Assembly: GCF_042677945.1 (NCBI RefSeq)
Contig: NZ_JBHUDN010000001.1
DNA: 64,000 bases
DNA from: Haloplanus litoreus
GTDB taxonomy: Archaea > Halobacteriota > Halobacteria > Halobacteriales > Haloferacaceae
Direction: 5' to 3' (one strand)
The notes below the pieces were generated by a model. The model did not search any database. It was not told the origin of the DNA and was given only the letters and a program-made list of their open reading frames with translations. Positions within the stretch are counted from its first letter, which is position 1, and each line of letters begins with the position of its first letter. Below, one piece after another: positions 17,794-26,304 of the stretch. Both the position numbers and the translations under genes were made by a program.

Positions 17794-18692
17794 GCACGTC
17801 CGAGGACGGCGTCGACGGCGAGCGGTGGCAACCGGGCAACGGGGACCGCGGGACGCGAGCGTTCGACGACGCGTCGCTTGCCGACCTCGACGCCGACGAG
17901 TTGCCCGCGCTCGTGGCGGAGCTACGGGCGGAGAACCGTCGGCTTCGCGAGGAGTACGCGCGAGCACGCCGGACCGAGTACCGCAATTCGGCGATGGCAC
18001 TCTTCGCGCTCGGCCTCCTGGCCGTCGCCGGCGCGCTTGCCCTCCCCGTCGGACGGGAAGTCCTCTTCATTCTCGGCTCGATCGGGCTCTTCGGCGGCAC
18101 GATGACGTGGTTTCTCACGCCGGAGCGACTCGTCACCACGACGGTCGGCCGATCGATCTACGAGTCGGCCGCCGAGACCGGAAATCGACTCCGGGACGAA
18201 CTCGGGCTGCAGGAGACGGCGGTGTACGTGCCCGTGAACCGGAGGCCGGTGAACGGAGTGCCGGTTCGGCTGTTCGTCCCGCAGTCGCCGGAGTACGAAC
18301 TCCCGTCGGTGGAGGCGCTGACCTCGCTGTTCGTCCTCCCCGACGCGACGGCGAAACGTGGCGTCGCAGTGCGACCGACCGCGTCCCGTCTGATCGGGGA
18401 AGTCGAGAAGTCGACCGGCGGCATCGCCAGCGACCCGTCGGAACTCACGGTTCAGCTGGCGGACGCCCTCGTCGAGCAGTTCGAACTCGTCGACGGGGCC
18501 GAGCCGGCGGTCGACGCGGAATCGGGACGGATCACCGTTCGCGTCCACGGTTCCGTCTACGACGGATTGACGGGGTTCGACCACCCGGTCCCGTCGGTTC
18601 TCGGAACGGGGTGTGCGGTCGGTCTCGACCAGCCGATCACGGTTGAAGTGACCGAAAGCGAGGACGACACGCTCGTCACCTGTCGGTGGTGA
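17790..18692 (+). CDS. Haloarchaeal coiled-coil membrane protein
   Basis: A 300-residue protein: an acidic N-terminus, a predicted coiled coil (LVAELRAENRRLREEYARARR, shortened here to its heptad pattern at residues ~44-65), two membrane segments (residues ~70-112), and a soluble C-terminal domain of about 190 residues with mixed strands and helices. No catalytic motif is seen. It is the last gene of the DUF58 operon and overlaps the preceding stop by ATGA. It converges on the DUF1616 gene with 27 nt between stops. Confidence 0.8.
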   Translation: MSTSEDGVDGERWQPGNGDRGTRAFDDASLADLDADELPALVAELRAENRRLREEYARARRTEYRNSAMALFALGLLAVAGALALPVGREVLFILGSIGLFGGTMTWFLTPERLVTTTVGRSIYESAAETGNRLRDELGLQETAVYVPVNRRPVNGVPVRLFVPQSPEYELPSVEALTSLFVLPDATAKRGVAVRPTASRLIGEVEKSTGGIASDPSELTVQLADALVEQFELVDGAEPAVDAESGRITVRVHGSVYDGLTGFDHPVPSVLGTGCAVGLDQPITVEVTESEDDTLVTCRW

Positions 18693-18719
18693 CGCGACCG
18701 CGGGATGGGTCGGGGGCCG

Positions 18720-19820
18720 TCACGCACCTGCGTGTCGGGGCGACGACGTGGAAACACCCGTGGAGTGAACGGAGGCGGGGGCCGTCCCGTTGGTCGGCCC
18801 CGGCGCAGTCACGTTCACCCAGAGGTGGAGGCTCCGATACGCGTTTCCGGACGTCGGTCTCTGCGGCGGATCACCGCGGTAGAGAAGGTAGGCGAGACGG
18901 AGTCCGTCGCCGGTCATCGTCGGCGCGACCCGATGAGATCGACGCCAGGTTTCGGTGGTCGGCACCGTCGACGAGAACCGGCTGACGCGCTCCGCCTCGA
19001 CCACGTGCGTCGAGTTGTTCGCGATGCGGACGCGTTGAATCTGGATCACGACGGTGTAGGGGACGGTCTCGTGTTCGTGATTGCCGACGCCGACCACCAG
19101 CGACCGCGGTTCGCCGGCGACGAAGTCGGTCGGGTAGCCGTCGGCGACGAGTTCGCCGTCCTCGGTTTCGGTCAGCAGATAGAACTCGCTGAACGCCTCG
19201 CCGCGTTCCGGGCCGGCAAGAGCGTACCCGAGGCTGCTCGTGGCGAGTACCACACTCAGGATCACCAGGGCGCTGAGCAACACGTCGGCGCGTGTCTCGG
19301 GGGCGAACAGGGCGGCCCGTACCGCGGCGAGCCAGCGCTCGTACGGAAGCCGAAAGCGCTCCTCGGGCGGGAGTGCGTCCCGTCGCCTGGCGCCGACGAC
19401 GGTCACGGCCAACGTCGCCACACCGACGACCACCAGCGTCGACGTCAGCCGAGGAACCCACGGAGTGAGGGTCGTCGCGCTGCCGGCGATGCCGGCGAGA
19501 GCGACACTCGCCCCGAGGGAGAGAGCGGCACGCTCGACGCCGTCGACGCCACGTCGCGGCGTCGACTCGCCGGCGACAGGCTCCCCGTCGTCGGCTCTTG
19601 CGTGCGGGAAGAGTGCGGCGACGAACGCGTACCCGGGAGCGAACACGAACGAGACGGCGAGTGCCCGGACCACCGCGTCCGGGACGCCCGGCAGCACCGA
19701 CGCGAGAAGCACCACGACGACGAGGGTAACGACGATTCCGAGGTCTGCGGGCAACGTCCTGAGGGTAGAGAGACCCCCGTGCCGGTCCGATCCGGCGTCG
19801 GTGTCGGCGTCGGCACTCAT
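18720..19820 (-). CDS. DUF1616 membrane protein
   Basis: About 366 residues. Four membrane segments (residues ~25-180, including the FVFAPGYAFVAALFP motif typical of DUF1616) and one more near 190 precede an extracytoplasmic beta-domain of about 150 residues with several Asn-x-Ser/Thr sites. The family is archaeal and of unknown function; it is found near envelope and glycan genes. The ATG at 19820 is preferred over two upstream GTGs. It is the last gene of the MoxR operon on this strand, 65 nt after the DUF4129 gene. Confidence 0.85.
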   Translation of the reverse strand: MSADADTDAGSDRHGGLSTLRTLPADLGIVVTLVVVVLLASVLPGVPDAVVRALAVSFVFAPGYAFVAALFPHARADDGEPVAGESTPRRGVDGVERAALSLGASVALAGIAGSATTLTPWVPRLTSTLVVVGVATLAVTVVGARRRDALPPEERFRLPYERWLAAVRAALFAPETRADVLLSALVILSVVLATSSLGYALAGPERGEAFSEFYLLTETEDGELVADGYPTDFVAGEPRSLVVGVGNHEHETVPYTVVIQIQRVRIANNSTHVVEAERVSRFSSTVPTTETWRRSHRVAPTMTGDGLRLAYLLYRGDPPQRPTSGNAYRSLHLWVNVTAPGPTNGTAPASVHSTGVSTSSPRHAGA

Positions 19821-19885
19821 CACCACGGTATCGTTTGTAGAGTGACAAAAATTGGTCGGCTGTCACGGCGTCCCGACCGGCCGCG

Positions 19886-22120
19886 TCAGTCGTCGTCCAT
19901 CGGGTCGGTCGAACCGGGGCCTCGTCCGACGATGGTGGCGGCGTTTTCGAGCGCCAGACGCGCCGTCTCGGTCGTACTCCGAGCAGGCGAGAACGCCGCA
20001 CGCTCGTAGGCCGCGGTGAGTCGTTCGAGCGCGGCGCGGTCCTCACGGTCGAGCGCCTCCCGATAGACGGCCAGTAGCTCCCAGTGAGTGAGTGCCGGGT
20101 CGACGTCGAGGCTGGCGTCGAGGTGCCGTCTGGCCGCCCCGTAGGCGACCACCACCGCCTCGTCGAGGCGTCCCCCGTCGAGACGCCCCCGGGCGGCGTC
20201 GAGGAGTCCGACTCCGGGACCGGTCGCGTCACCGTCGGCCCGGCCGCCGTCGACGTCCTCGGCGTCGGGGGTGGAACCGGCGTCGGTCGACGCCCCGTCG
20301 GCGTCGGGATCGGTCCCGCTCGCGGGGCCCGTGTCGATACCGAGGAGTTGGCCGACGGCGACGGCCGCGGACCGCCAGATTGCGGACTGGAAGCGTCCCT
20401 GACTCCGATAGGCGGCCCCCGTAGAGACGAGCGACACCATCAAGAGCGCGAGCGCGCCGATAGCGAGAAGCGCCGGATCGAGGCGGGAGAGCGACGCCAG
20501 CCACGCGTCGAGGGGCGTGTCGACGAACGCGGGCGGCAGCCCGCTGGCGGTGCTAACCCGGACCTGGACGGAGACGGCGTCCAGGTTGCCGCCCGGTGGT
20601 TCGTACGCGACGACCATCGTGGTCGTGCCGTTGGCCGGCAGGTCGAGGACGGAGACGTTCCGTTCGAACGCCCCGCCGCCGTCGAGGCGGACGGTGGCGA
20701 CGAGGTCGGTCCCGCGTCGAATCCGAAGCGTCGCGTTCTTCACGGGGGTGCGACCGGCGGTCAGGGAGCCGAAGACGCGGACCGTATCGGGATCGAGGCG
20801 TTCGGTCCCGGCGACCAGTCGCGGCTCGGTTCGCTCGACGGAGACGACCGTCGAGGCGGGATCGGCGGTGAGGGCGCGCCCCCGCCGTGCCAGCGAGACG
20901 TCGAGTGTCGAGTTCCCGGCAGGCACGGCTGTCGAAATCGACCCAGCGGCGGAGAAGCCACCGGACGCGTTCGTCTCGGCGGCGGCGAGTCGGACGCCAC
21001 CGAGAGTCACCACGACGGGGACCCCGGCAACGGGCCGCCCGTCGGCACGGAGCGTGCCCCGGACCGACACCTCGTCGCCGAACGCGGCACGGTCAGACGC
21101 CTCGGTCACCCGGAGGGTCCCCTCGGTTTCGCCGACCGAGAGGGTCGTTCGAGCCTCGATGCCGCTGAACGGGGAGTCGTTTCGGGGGCGGTACTCTGCG
21201 ACGACCGTCGCGTTCCCGGTCGGGACCGTCGTCGGCCGGTAGGTGGCGGTGAAGCTACCGGACGCGTTCGTCTCGGTCCGGATCGTCGTCTCCGGCGTCC
21301 GGATCGTCACCGTGCGCCCGGCAAGCGGCGTCTCGTTGGACGCCCGCAGTTGCCCGCGGAGGGTGGCCGGGTCGGCGAAGGAGACGCGCGCCCCGGTCGA
21401 CGAGAGATTCAGTCGCGGCGGTCGGAACTCCGTGGTTCGAATCCTGCCGGTCGTCGCGGAGACGTTTCCGGTCACCTCGGACGTGATCTCCCGTGCCCTG
21501 GTGAGGTTGATCGTACTGTTGCTGGTGACGTGCGCGAAGTCGGCCGAGAGCCGGCGCCCTGCCGACGAGACGCGGTCGCCCTGGGTGGAGACGCGGCGGG
21601 CAAGCGCCCTCGCCCGGCGGGATTCACCCTGCCGGCGCGCCTCGCGGTACGCCGCGAGCGTCGACCGATACCGCACGACTGAACGAGTGAAGGCGAGCTG
21701 GTGGGCGGCCGTCCGGTTCAGTATCCGGGCTGCGGCGTCGTCGCCCGGGTCGTCGGTCCGCCGGGCGACGTCGCGGTAACGCGTGGCGAGGGAGGTGAAC
21801 TCCCCCTGCGCACCGAGCGCGGCGCAGGTGCCGTTACCCGCGGGGGTGGCCCGCCGCGCACAGTCGACGAGTGCCGCCTCGATCCGATCGACGAACCAGC
21901 CACGGGTCGCGGTGAGGTTACCGCGACCACCGGTCTCGGCCGGATTCTCGTGGACGACGGTCGAGTTGTTCGTCGGCGTGTGCTGGGCGGAGTGGGAGGG
22001 GACAGCTCCATCGACCGGGGGCGTCGATGACGAGGCGTCCGCCGTCGTCGTCGTCACGACGGGTCCCGCGAGCAAGAGCAGGGCGACCGTGAGCGCAACG
22101 GCTGGATGCTTGCGACTCAT
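19886..22120 (-). CDS. Secreted/membrane DUF4129 protein with repeated beta-domains
   Basis: A 744-residue protein. A signal peptide (residues 1-25, HPAVALTVALLLLAGPV core) precedes a helical region (~80-230), three Ig/transthyretin-like beta-domains of about 90 residues (two contain ETNASG(S/G)F), a membrane segment (~525-547) and a cytoplasmic C-terminal DUF4129 domain (~615-725, with ALTHWELLAVYREAL). DUF4129 proteins accompany MoxR and DUF58 and resemble parts of transglutaminase-type proteins. Many Asn-x-Thr sites suggest N-glycosylation of the exported part. Starts giving longer products would place the signal peptide internally, so 22120 was chosen. Confidence 0.83.
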   Translation of the reverse strand: MSRKHPAVALTVALLLLAGPVVTTTTADASSSTPPVDGAVPSHSAQHTPTNNSTVVHENPAETGGRGNLTATRGWFVDRIEAALVDCARRATPAGNGTCAALGAQGEFTSLATRYRDVARRTDDPGDDAAARILNRTAAHQLAFTRSVVRYRSTLAAYREARRQGESRRARALARRVSTQGDRVSSAGRRLSADFAHVTSNSTINLTRAREITSEVTGNVSATTGRIRTTEFRPPRLNLSSTGARVSFADPATLRGQLRASNETPLAGRTVTIRTPETTIRTETNASGSFTATYRPTTVPTGNATVVAEYRPRNDSPFSGIEARTTLSVGETEGTLRVTEASDRAAFGDEVSVRGTLRADGRPVAGVPVVVTLGGVRLAAAETNASGGFSAAGSISTAVPAGNSTLDVSLARRGRALTADPASTVVSVERTEPRLVAGTERLDPDTVRVFGSLTAGRTPVKNATLRIRRGTDLVATVRLDGGGAFERNVSVLDLPANGTTTMVVAYEPPGGNLDAVSVQVRVSTASGLPPAFVDTPLDAWLASLSRLDPALLAIGALALLMVSLVSTGAAYRSQGRFQSAIWRSAAVAVGQLLGIDTGPASGTDPDADGASTDAGSTPDAEDVDGGRADGDATGPGVGLLDAARGRLDGGRLDEAVVVAYGAARRHLDASLDVDPALTHWELLAVYREALDREDRAALERLTAAYERAAFSPARSTTETARLALENAATIVGRGPGSTDPMDDD

Positions 22121-22175
22121 CGATCCCCCGCGGCGACGCCGAAACGGATCGGTCGGATCGGGATCACGGTCCGAA

Positions 22176-23231
22176 TCAGTCGATGTCGTCGAGGGAGCCG
22201 GCACCGTCGCCGACGGCGGTCGATTCCGTGCCGTCGCGCACGTCGGCGGTCGGTCCCGCACCGTCGTTCACGTCGGGAGGTGTTACGCCGTTGAGGACGT
22301 CCCGGACGACCGTTCGTGGAGCGACGTCGCTCAGTTCCGCGTCCGTCGACAGGACGAGACGGTGGGCCAGCACCCGTTCGGCCAGCGCCTTCGGATCGTC
22401 CGGAATGACGTAGGATCGGCCACGGATCGCCGCCCGAGCCTTCGAGGCTCGGAGCAACGAGATAGCCGCTCGCGGGGAGGCACCGTAGACGACGTCGGAA
22501 CTCGTACGCGTCCCCTCGACGATGTCGAGGATGTAGTCCCGGACCGACGACTGCAAGAACACGTCGTCGACCGTTCGGCGTGCCGCGACGATGGCGTCGG
22601 GAGCGACGACGGGGTCGACGGTGTCCGGTCCCCGTTCGGGATGTTCGTCGAACGCATCGAGGAGTTGGGTTTCGAGGGCGCGGTCCGGAACGTCGACCCG
22701 GAGTTTGCTCAGAAAGCGGTCACGCTGTGCTTCGGGCAGGGTGAAGGTCCCCTCCATCTCGATGGGGTTCTGGGTCGCGACGACCATGAACGGCGTCGGC
22801 AGGTCGTGTGTCTCGCCCTCGATGGTCACCTGGCCCTCCTGCATCGCTTCGAGGAGCGCACTCTGGGTCTTCGGCGTCGCACGGTTGATCTCGTCGACGA
22901 CGACGATGTTCGAGAAGATCGGTCCGCGCTGTAAGTCGAAATCGCCGGTCCGGGCACGATAGATACGGGAGCCGGTGACGTCCGCCGGCAGAAGATCCGG
23001 CGTCATCTGGATCCGCCGGTGATCGAGACCAAGCGTCCTGGCAAAGAGCGTGGCGATCGTCGTCTTGGCCACGCCCGGAATACCCTCCAGTAGAACGTGT
23101 CCACGGGAGAGCAGGGCAATCGACAGCCCTTCGAGGATCTCCCGATTGCCCACGAGGACGCGGCCGGCTTCGTCGCGAATTTCGTCGAACAGCGCGGCGG
23201 GTTCAGCCGCCGTCTCCTCCTCGTTCGTCAT
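22176..23231 (-). CDS. MoxR-family AAA+ ATPase
   Basis: About 351 residues. The Walker A motif is EGIPGVAKTT and Walker B is VVVDEINRA; the segment TPDLLPADVTGSRIY and sensor-1 ATQNPIEMEGTF are diagnostic of MoxR. MoxR ATPases act as chaperones that assemble or activate protein complexes, usually with DUF58 and von Willebrand-A partners. The start (ATG at 23231) lies 28 nt inside the end of the DUF4350 gene. About 30 acidic/Gly-rich residues extend the C-terminus beyond the usual AAA lid. Its DUF58 partner is encoded in the converging operon. Confidence 0.94.
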   Translation of the reverse strand: MTNEEETAAEPAALFDEIRDEAGRVLVGNREILEGLSIALLSRGHVLLEGIPGVAKTTIATLFARTLGLDHRRIQMTPDLLPADVTGSRIYRARTGDFDLQRGPIFSNIVVVDEINRATPKTQSALLEAMQEGQVTIEGETHDLPTPFMVVATQNPIEMEGTFTLPEAQRDRFLSKLRVDVPDRALETQLLDAFDEHPERGPDTVDPVVAPDAIVAARRTVDDVFLQSSVRDYILDIVEGTRTSSDVVYGASPRAAISLLRASKARAAIRGRSYVIPDDPKALAERVLAHRLVLSTDAELSDVAPRTVVRDVLNGVTPPDVNDGAGPTADVRDGTESTAVGDGAGSLDDID

Positions 23232-24288
23232 TAGTGGTTCCACTCCGCTTTTGTTTCTCATCCATCATAACTCCTGTCACGCGTCGAACCAGACGTCCGA
23301 GCACTCGGGCGGGGCGTCGACGGGCGGACCGACGGCGGAACAGTCCCCGATCCGGGGATAGAACCGTGCCGGGCGTACCGCGCCGACGCGAGCGGATCGG
23401 CGGGAGTCGGGCACTCAGGAGGAGGACGATTCCGAGCAGGAGGGATCCGAGGAGGCCCTGAAGCGCGGGACTTCGCTGGAGTGCGAGCGCCGCGCCGATC
23501 AGCGGCGGGACGCCGCTCGTGTGTGAGTGATCGAACAGGACCGTTTCCCGTCCGGCGAAGAGGCCACGGGTGAAGCGTCGGTTCCCATCCCGTTCGATCA
23601 TCGCGTTGATGAACAGGCTCGGATCGGCGACGACCACCACTTGCCCCTCGCCGAGTCGTTCGGCGGTGACGACGGGATAGCGCCGCATCGACTCCCCGCT
23701 GTCGAGCGACGCGTCCCCGTCGTCGTCGAGGTAGGCGAACGGGGACGTCTCGACGACGACCCGCGAGCCGTGCGGGTCGAGGACGGTACCGTGGTTGAGC
23801 GTGAGGCTGTCGACGTCCTCGGTGAGTCGTGACGGGGCGACGCCAGTCGCGACCGGAACGCTCGGCGAGCGGTAGTAGTGGCGCTCGTCGCGGACTAGCC
23901 GCCCGTCGACGCGCGTCTCGGCGCCGAGTCGTCGGAGCAGCGAGTTCGAGTGCGGGCCGAAGTCCTCCGCCACGACCAGCGTGCCGCCCGCCCGGACGAA
24001 CCGTCGGAGTCGAGCCGCGTCCGCCTCGGCGTACGCCTCGTCGGGCGAGAGGACGAGCGCGACCGTACGACCCGGGACGACGCCGTCGTAGGCGGCCGTC
24101 CGTGTCGCGACGACGGACGACGCCGCGGCCGCTCTGGCTTCTTCGTGCAAGTTCGACGTGCCGTCCCAGCCCGGGTTGTAGGCACCGAACGCGGGGTCCG
24201 ACGTGGACGCCCCCCAGAGACCGGCGACGACCAGGACGACGGCGAGTGCCACGGCCAGGCGACCGGGGAAGTGTGACGGGAGAACCAT
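23203..24288 (-). CDS. DUF4350 membrane-anchored protein
   Basis: A 361-residue protein with an N-terminal membrane anchor (residues ~8-25), an extracytoplasmic domain containing the YAEADAARLRRFVRAGGTLV segment characteristic of DUF4350 (a glutamine-amidotransferase-like fold), and a second membrane segment near residue 290, then a basic tail. It is a standard neighbour of MoxR and DUF58 genes. The start codon overlaps the preceding stop by ATGA. Function unknown; probably part of the same envelope-associated complex. Confidence 0.85.
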   Translation of the reverse strand: MVLPSHFPGRLAVALAVVLVVAGLWGASTSDPAFGAYNPGWDGTSNLHEEARAAAASSVVATRTAAYDGVVPGRTVALVLSPDEAYAEADAARLRRFVRAGGTLVVAEDFGPHSNSLLRRLGAETRVDGRLVRDERHYYRSPSVPVATGVAPSRLTEDVDSLTLNHGTVLDPHGSRVVVETSPFAYLDDDGDASLDSGESMRRYPVVTAERLGEGQVVVVADPSLFINAMIERDGNRRFTRGLFAGRETVLFDHSHTSGVPPLIGAALALQRSPALQGLLGSLLLGIVLLLSARLPPIRSRRRGTPGTVLSPDRGLFRRRSARRRPARVLGRLVRRVTGVMMDEKQKRSGTTNDERGGDGG

Positions 24289-24563
24289 CAGGACACTCCG
24301 GTTGGGAGGACGCCCAGAGCGCGTTCGGCGACGACGTAGGCGAAGCCGGCAAGTCCGAGGAGAACGAGCCAGCGGAGCCGCTGCCGCCAGGCGGGAGTGA
24401 CCCGAACGGGGGTAGTCAGTTCGGCCACGATCAGGAAGCCGGCGAACGAGACGACGAAAAACGGCTCGTACGCGAGTGAATCGAGGAGGGCTAACACGAG
24501 TGCCGTCGCCAGCATCCACGCCAGTTGCGCGTGAACGAACCGGCGGCGTTTCGTGACGGCCAT
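24288..24563 (-). CDS. Small membrane protein, first gene of the MoxR operon, 91 aa
   Basis: A 91-residue protein with a basic N-terminus (VTKRRRF) and three hydrophobic segments (about 12-30, 33-48 and 64-80). It overlaps the DUF4350 start by ATGA and is the most upstream gene of this operon. No family recognised. A longer reading frame extends upstream but has a non-coding, Arg/Pro-rich composition, so the ATG at 24563 is preferred. Confidence 0.72.
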   Translation of the reverse strand: MAVTKRRRFVHAQLAWMLATALVLALLDSLAYEPFFVVSFAGFLIVAELTTPVRVTPAWRQRLRWLVLLGLAGFAYVVAERALGVLPTGVS

Positions 24564-24675
24564 ACATGTCAACATGGGTACGCTACGGTTTGAACGTACC
24601 GGCGCGCGTGCTCGCGGAGTGGTCGCCGCGACGCTCCCGACGGCGAGGGGCGCAGGCCGGCCCCACGGCGGCGGC

Positions 24676-26085
24676 TCAGTCCGTGGCCGGCGACGTGGCA
24701 AAGCCTTCACGCTCGAGTTTGGTGGCGAGATGCCGTGGAAGGTACTCGTGGACCACGACGTCGTTCGGTCGGTAGGCCGTCCAGCCGGTCTTGGTGAATC
24801 GGGCGTCTCCGCGGTGCCGGTGCTCGGGGGCGGGACGGCCGGCGACGTTCTGGAGGAGGCCACGGACGATGAGTCGGTCGCGATACGGCAGCGTTCCGCC
24901 CCGGAAGTCCCGTTCGTCCTCGTCGACCAGCACCGTTCGTCCGGGGGTCGTCGCGTAGCCGTCGAAGACGTTGTTTCGGTCGTCGAGTCGCATGAGGATC
25001 ACGTGGTGGTAGACGTCCGCACGCGGTCCCACGACCGCGGCGGTCGAATTTCGTCTGAGGGCTCGTCGGGCCGAGCCGTTGGTGCGGAACGACCGATCGA
25101 TCGACAACCGCTCGCCGGCGACGAAGTGGACGGAGATTCCCGTCGTCCCGTCCGGGTTCTCGACGTTCATCCGATCGAACGCCCCCCTGATGTAGGTCCG
25201 GTCGCTCTCCCGCATCGCCCAGGCCGACTTGGTGCGTGATACCATCACGTAGAGGTCCTTGCGGAGCGGGTTCGCTCCGGGGAGGGTGACGTTCTCGGGT
25301 GCATGCCCGCGCACCTCCCACCCGTCGAGCAACGAATCGCCGTCGGTGTCCGGGTCGGTCGGATCGGTCCCGACGGAGAGTTCGCGGGCGTCGTCGAGGG
25401 CGTCGTCGTCGGTGTCCGCGGCCAGCGGATCGGTCTCGCCGGCCAGTTCGGTCCCGTCGTCGAGGCCGTCCCCGTCCGTGTCCGCGAGGACGGGGTTCGT
25501 CCCCGCCTCCACTTCGGCGCCGTCGAGGGCGCCGTCGTCGTCGGTGTCCGCGACCAGCGGATCGGTCTCGCCGGCCAGTTCGGTCCCGTCGTCGAGGCCG
25601 TCCCCGTCCGTATCCGCGAGGATGGGATCGAGTCCGTACTCGACCTCGCGGCCGTCGGTCACCCCGTCGCCGTCGGTGTCCGCGACCAGCGGGTCGGTTC
25701 CCCTCGTCACCTCGGAGTGGTCGTCGAGTCCATCACCGTCGGTGTCCGCGACCGTGGGGTCCGTTCCGAGGAGTCGCTCGCGCTCCGCGGGAAGTCCGTC
25801 GTCGTCGTAACTGGGCGTCCCGGGCGTCGGCGTGACCGGAGACGCCTCGACCGTCGCTCCGCTCGCTCCCCCGGCGGTCCCGTTCCCGTCCCCGTCCGCA
25901 GCCAATCCGGCACAGCCGGCCGTCGAGACCAGGAGGACGAGGAGGGAAACGGCGGCGAGCCGGCCCGAACGGACGGGGAGCCGGGATCGGACCCACCGTA
26001 CTGGCCAGTGACGGGCCGCGACGGGACCCTCCCCGACCGCGTCGACCGACGTCCCTCGGCACTCGCTCCCCCCGATGTCGTCCAT
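24676..26085 (-). CDS. Lipoprotein with thrombospondin type-3-like Asp repeats
   Basis: About 469 residues. A Lys-poor basic N-terminus and a hydrophobic segment end in a lipobox (STAGC, Cys near residue 57), so it is probably lipid-anchored outside the cell. Seven tandem repeats of 19-22 residues follow (residues ~100-250), each with DTDGDGLDD or a variant, as in calcium-binding thrombospondin type-3 repeats. The C-terminal ~200 residues, with HxxxR-rich stretches, form a globular domain I do not recognise. The start could lie closer to the signal peptide. Its cation binding is inferred from the repeats. Confidence 0.8.
   Translation of the reverse strand: MDDIGGSECRGTSVDAVGEGPVAARHWPVRWVRSRLPVRSGRLAAVSLLVLLVSTAGCAGLAADGDGNGTAGGASGATVEASPVTPTPGTPSYDDDGLPAERERLLGTDPTVADTDGDGLDDHSEVTRGTDPLVADTDGDGVTDGREVEYGLDPILADTDGDGLDDGTELAGETDPLVADTDDDGALDGAEVEAGTNPVLADTDGDGLDDGTELAGETDPLAADTDDDALDDARELSVGTDPTDPDTDGDSLLDGWEVRGHAPENVTLPGANPLRKDLYVMVSRTKSAWAMRESDRTYIRGAFDRMNVENPDGTTGISVHFVAGERLSIDRSFRTNGSARRALRRNSTAAVVGPRADVYHHVILMRLDDRNNVFDGYATTPGRTVLVDEDERDFRGGTLPYRDRLIVRGLLQNVAGRPAPEHRHRGDARFTKTGWTAYRPNDVVVHEYLPRHLATKLEREGFATSPATD
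25405..25622. repeat. Near-identical 132-bp-spaced direct repeat inside the lipoprotein gene
   Basis: Positions 25422-25479 and 25554-25611 are identical over 58 bp, and similarity continues on both sides with single mismatches. They encode two copies of the same Asp-repeat unit, offset by 132 bp (44 codons, two repeat units). The identity at DNA level, including third positions, indicates a recent tandem duplication or gene conversion. Confidence 0.85.
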
Positions 26086-26272
26086 GGAGTCGATTGAGAC
26101 ATCGGAGAGAAGTGTTAAAATTGTTAGGACTGTTCGCCGGCCACGGTTGGGCCGGCCGTCCCCGAACGTCGAGGCGCGTCCGGACTGCGGGGCACCCGGG
26201 CAGGCCGCTACTACTGGGCGGAGAACGAGCACCGGAATCGTCGAGGTGTCGACGGATTTCCCCGTCCGGAAC

Positions 26273-26284
26273 ACTTAGTGTAGT
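26273..26284 (+). promoter_or_regulatory. TATA-like box of the 26305 gene
   Basis: acttagtgtagt lies about 26 nt before the ATG at 26305, the usual leaderless spacing in this window. Confidence 0.4.
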
Positions 26285-26304
26285 CGGTTCTACACCCGTA
26301 TGAT

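Noticed and set aside
21434..21444. GGTTCGAATCC, identical to a tRNA T-arm
   Set aside because: It lies inside the coding frame of the DUF4129 gene and the surrounding bases do not form a tRNA.
25259..25835. Long Ser-rich and Arg-rich + strand frames opposite the Asp-repeat lipoprotein
   Set aside because: They arise from the complementary strand of GAC/GGC codon repeats. The - strand frame has signal peptide, lipobox and typical acidic composition, so it is the real gene.
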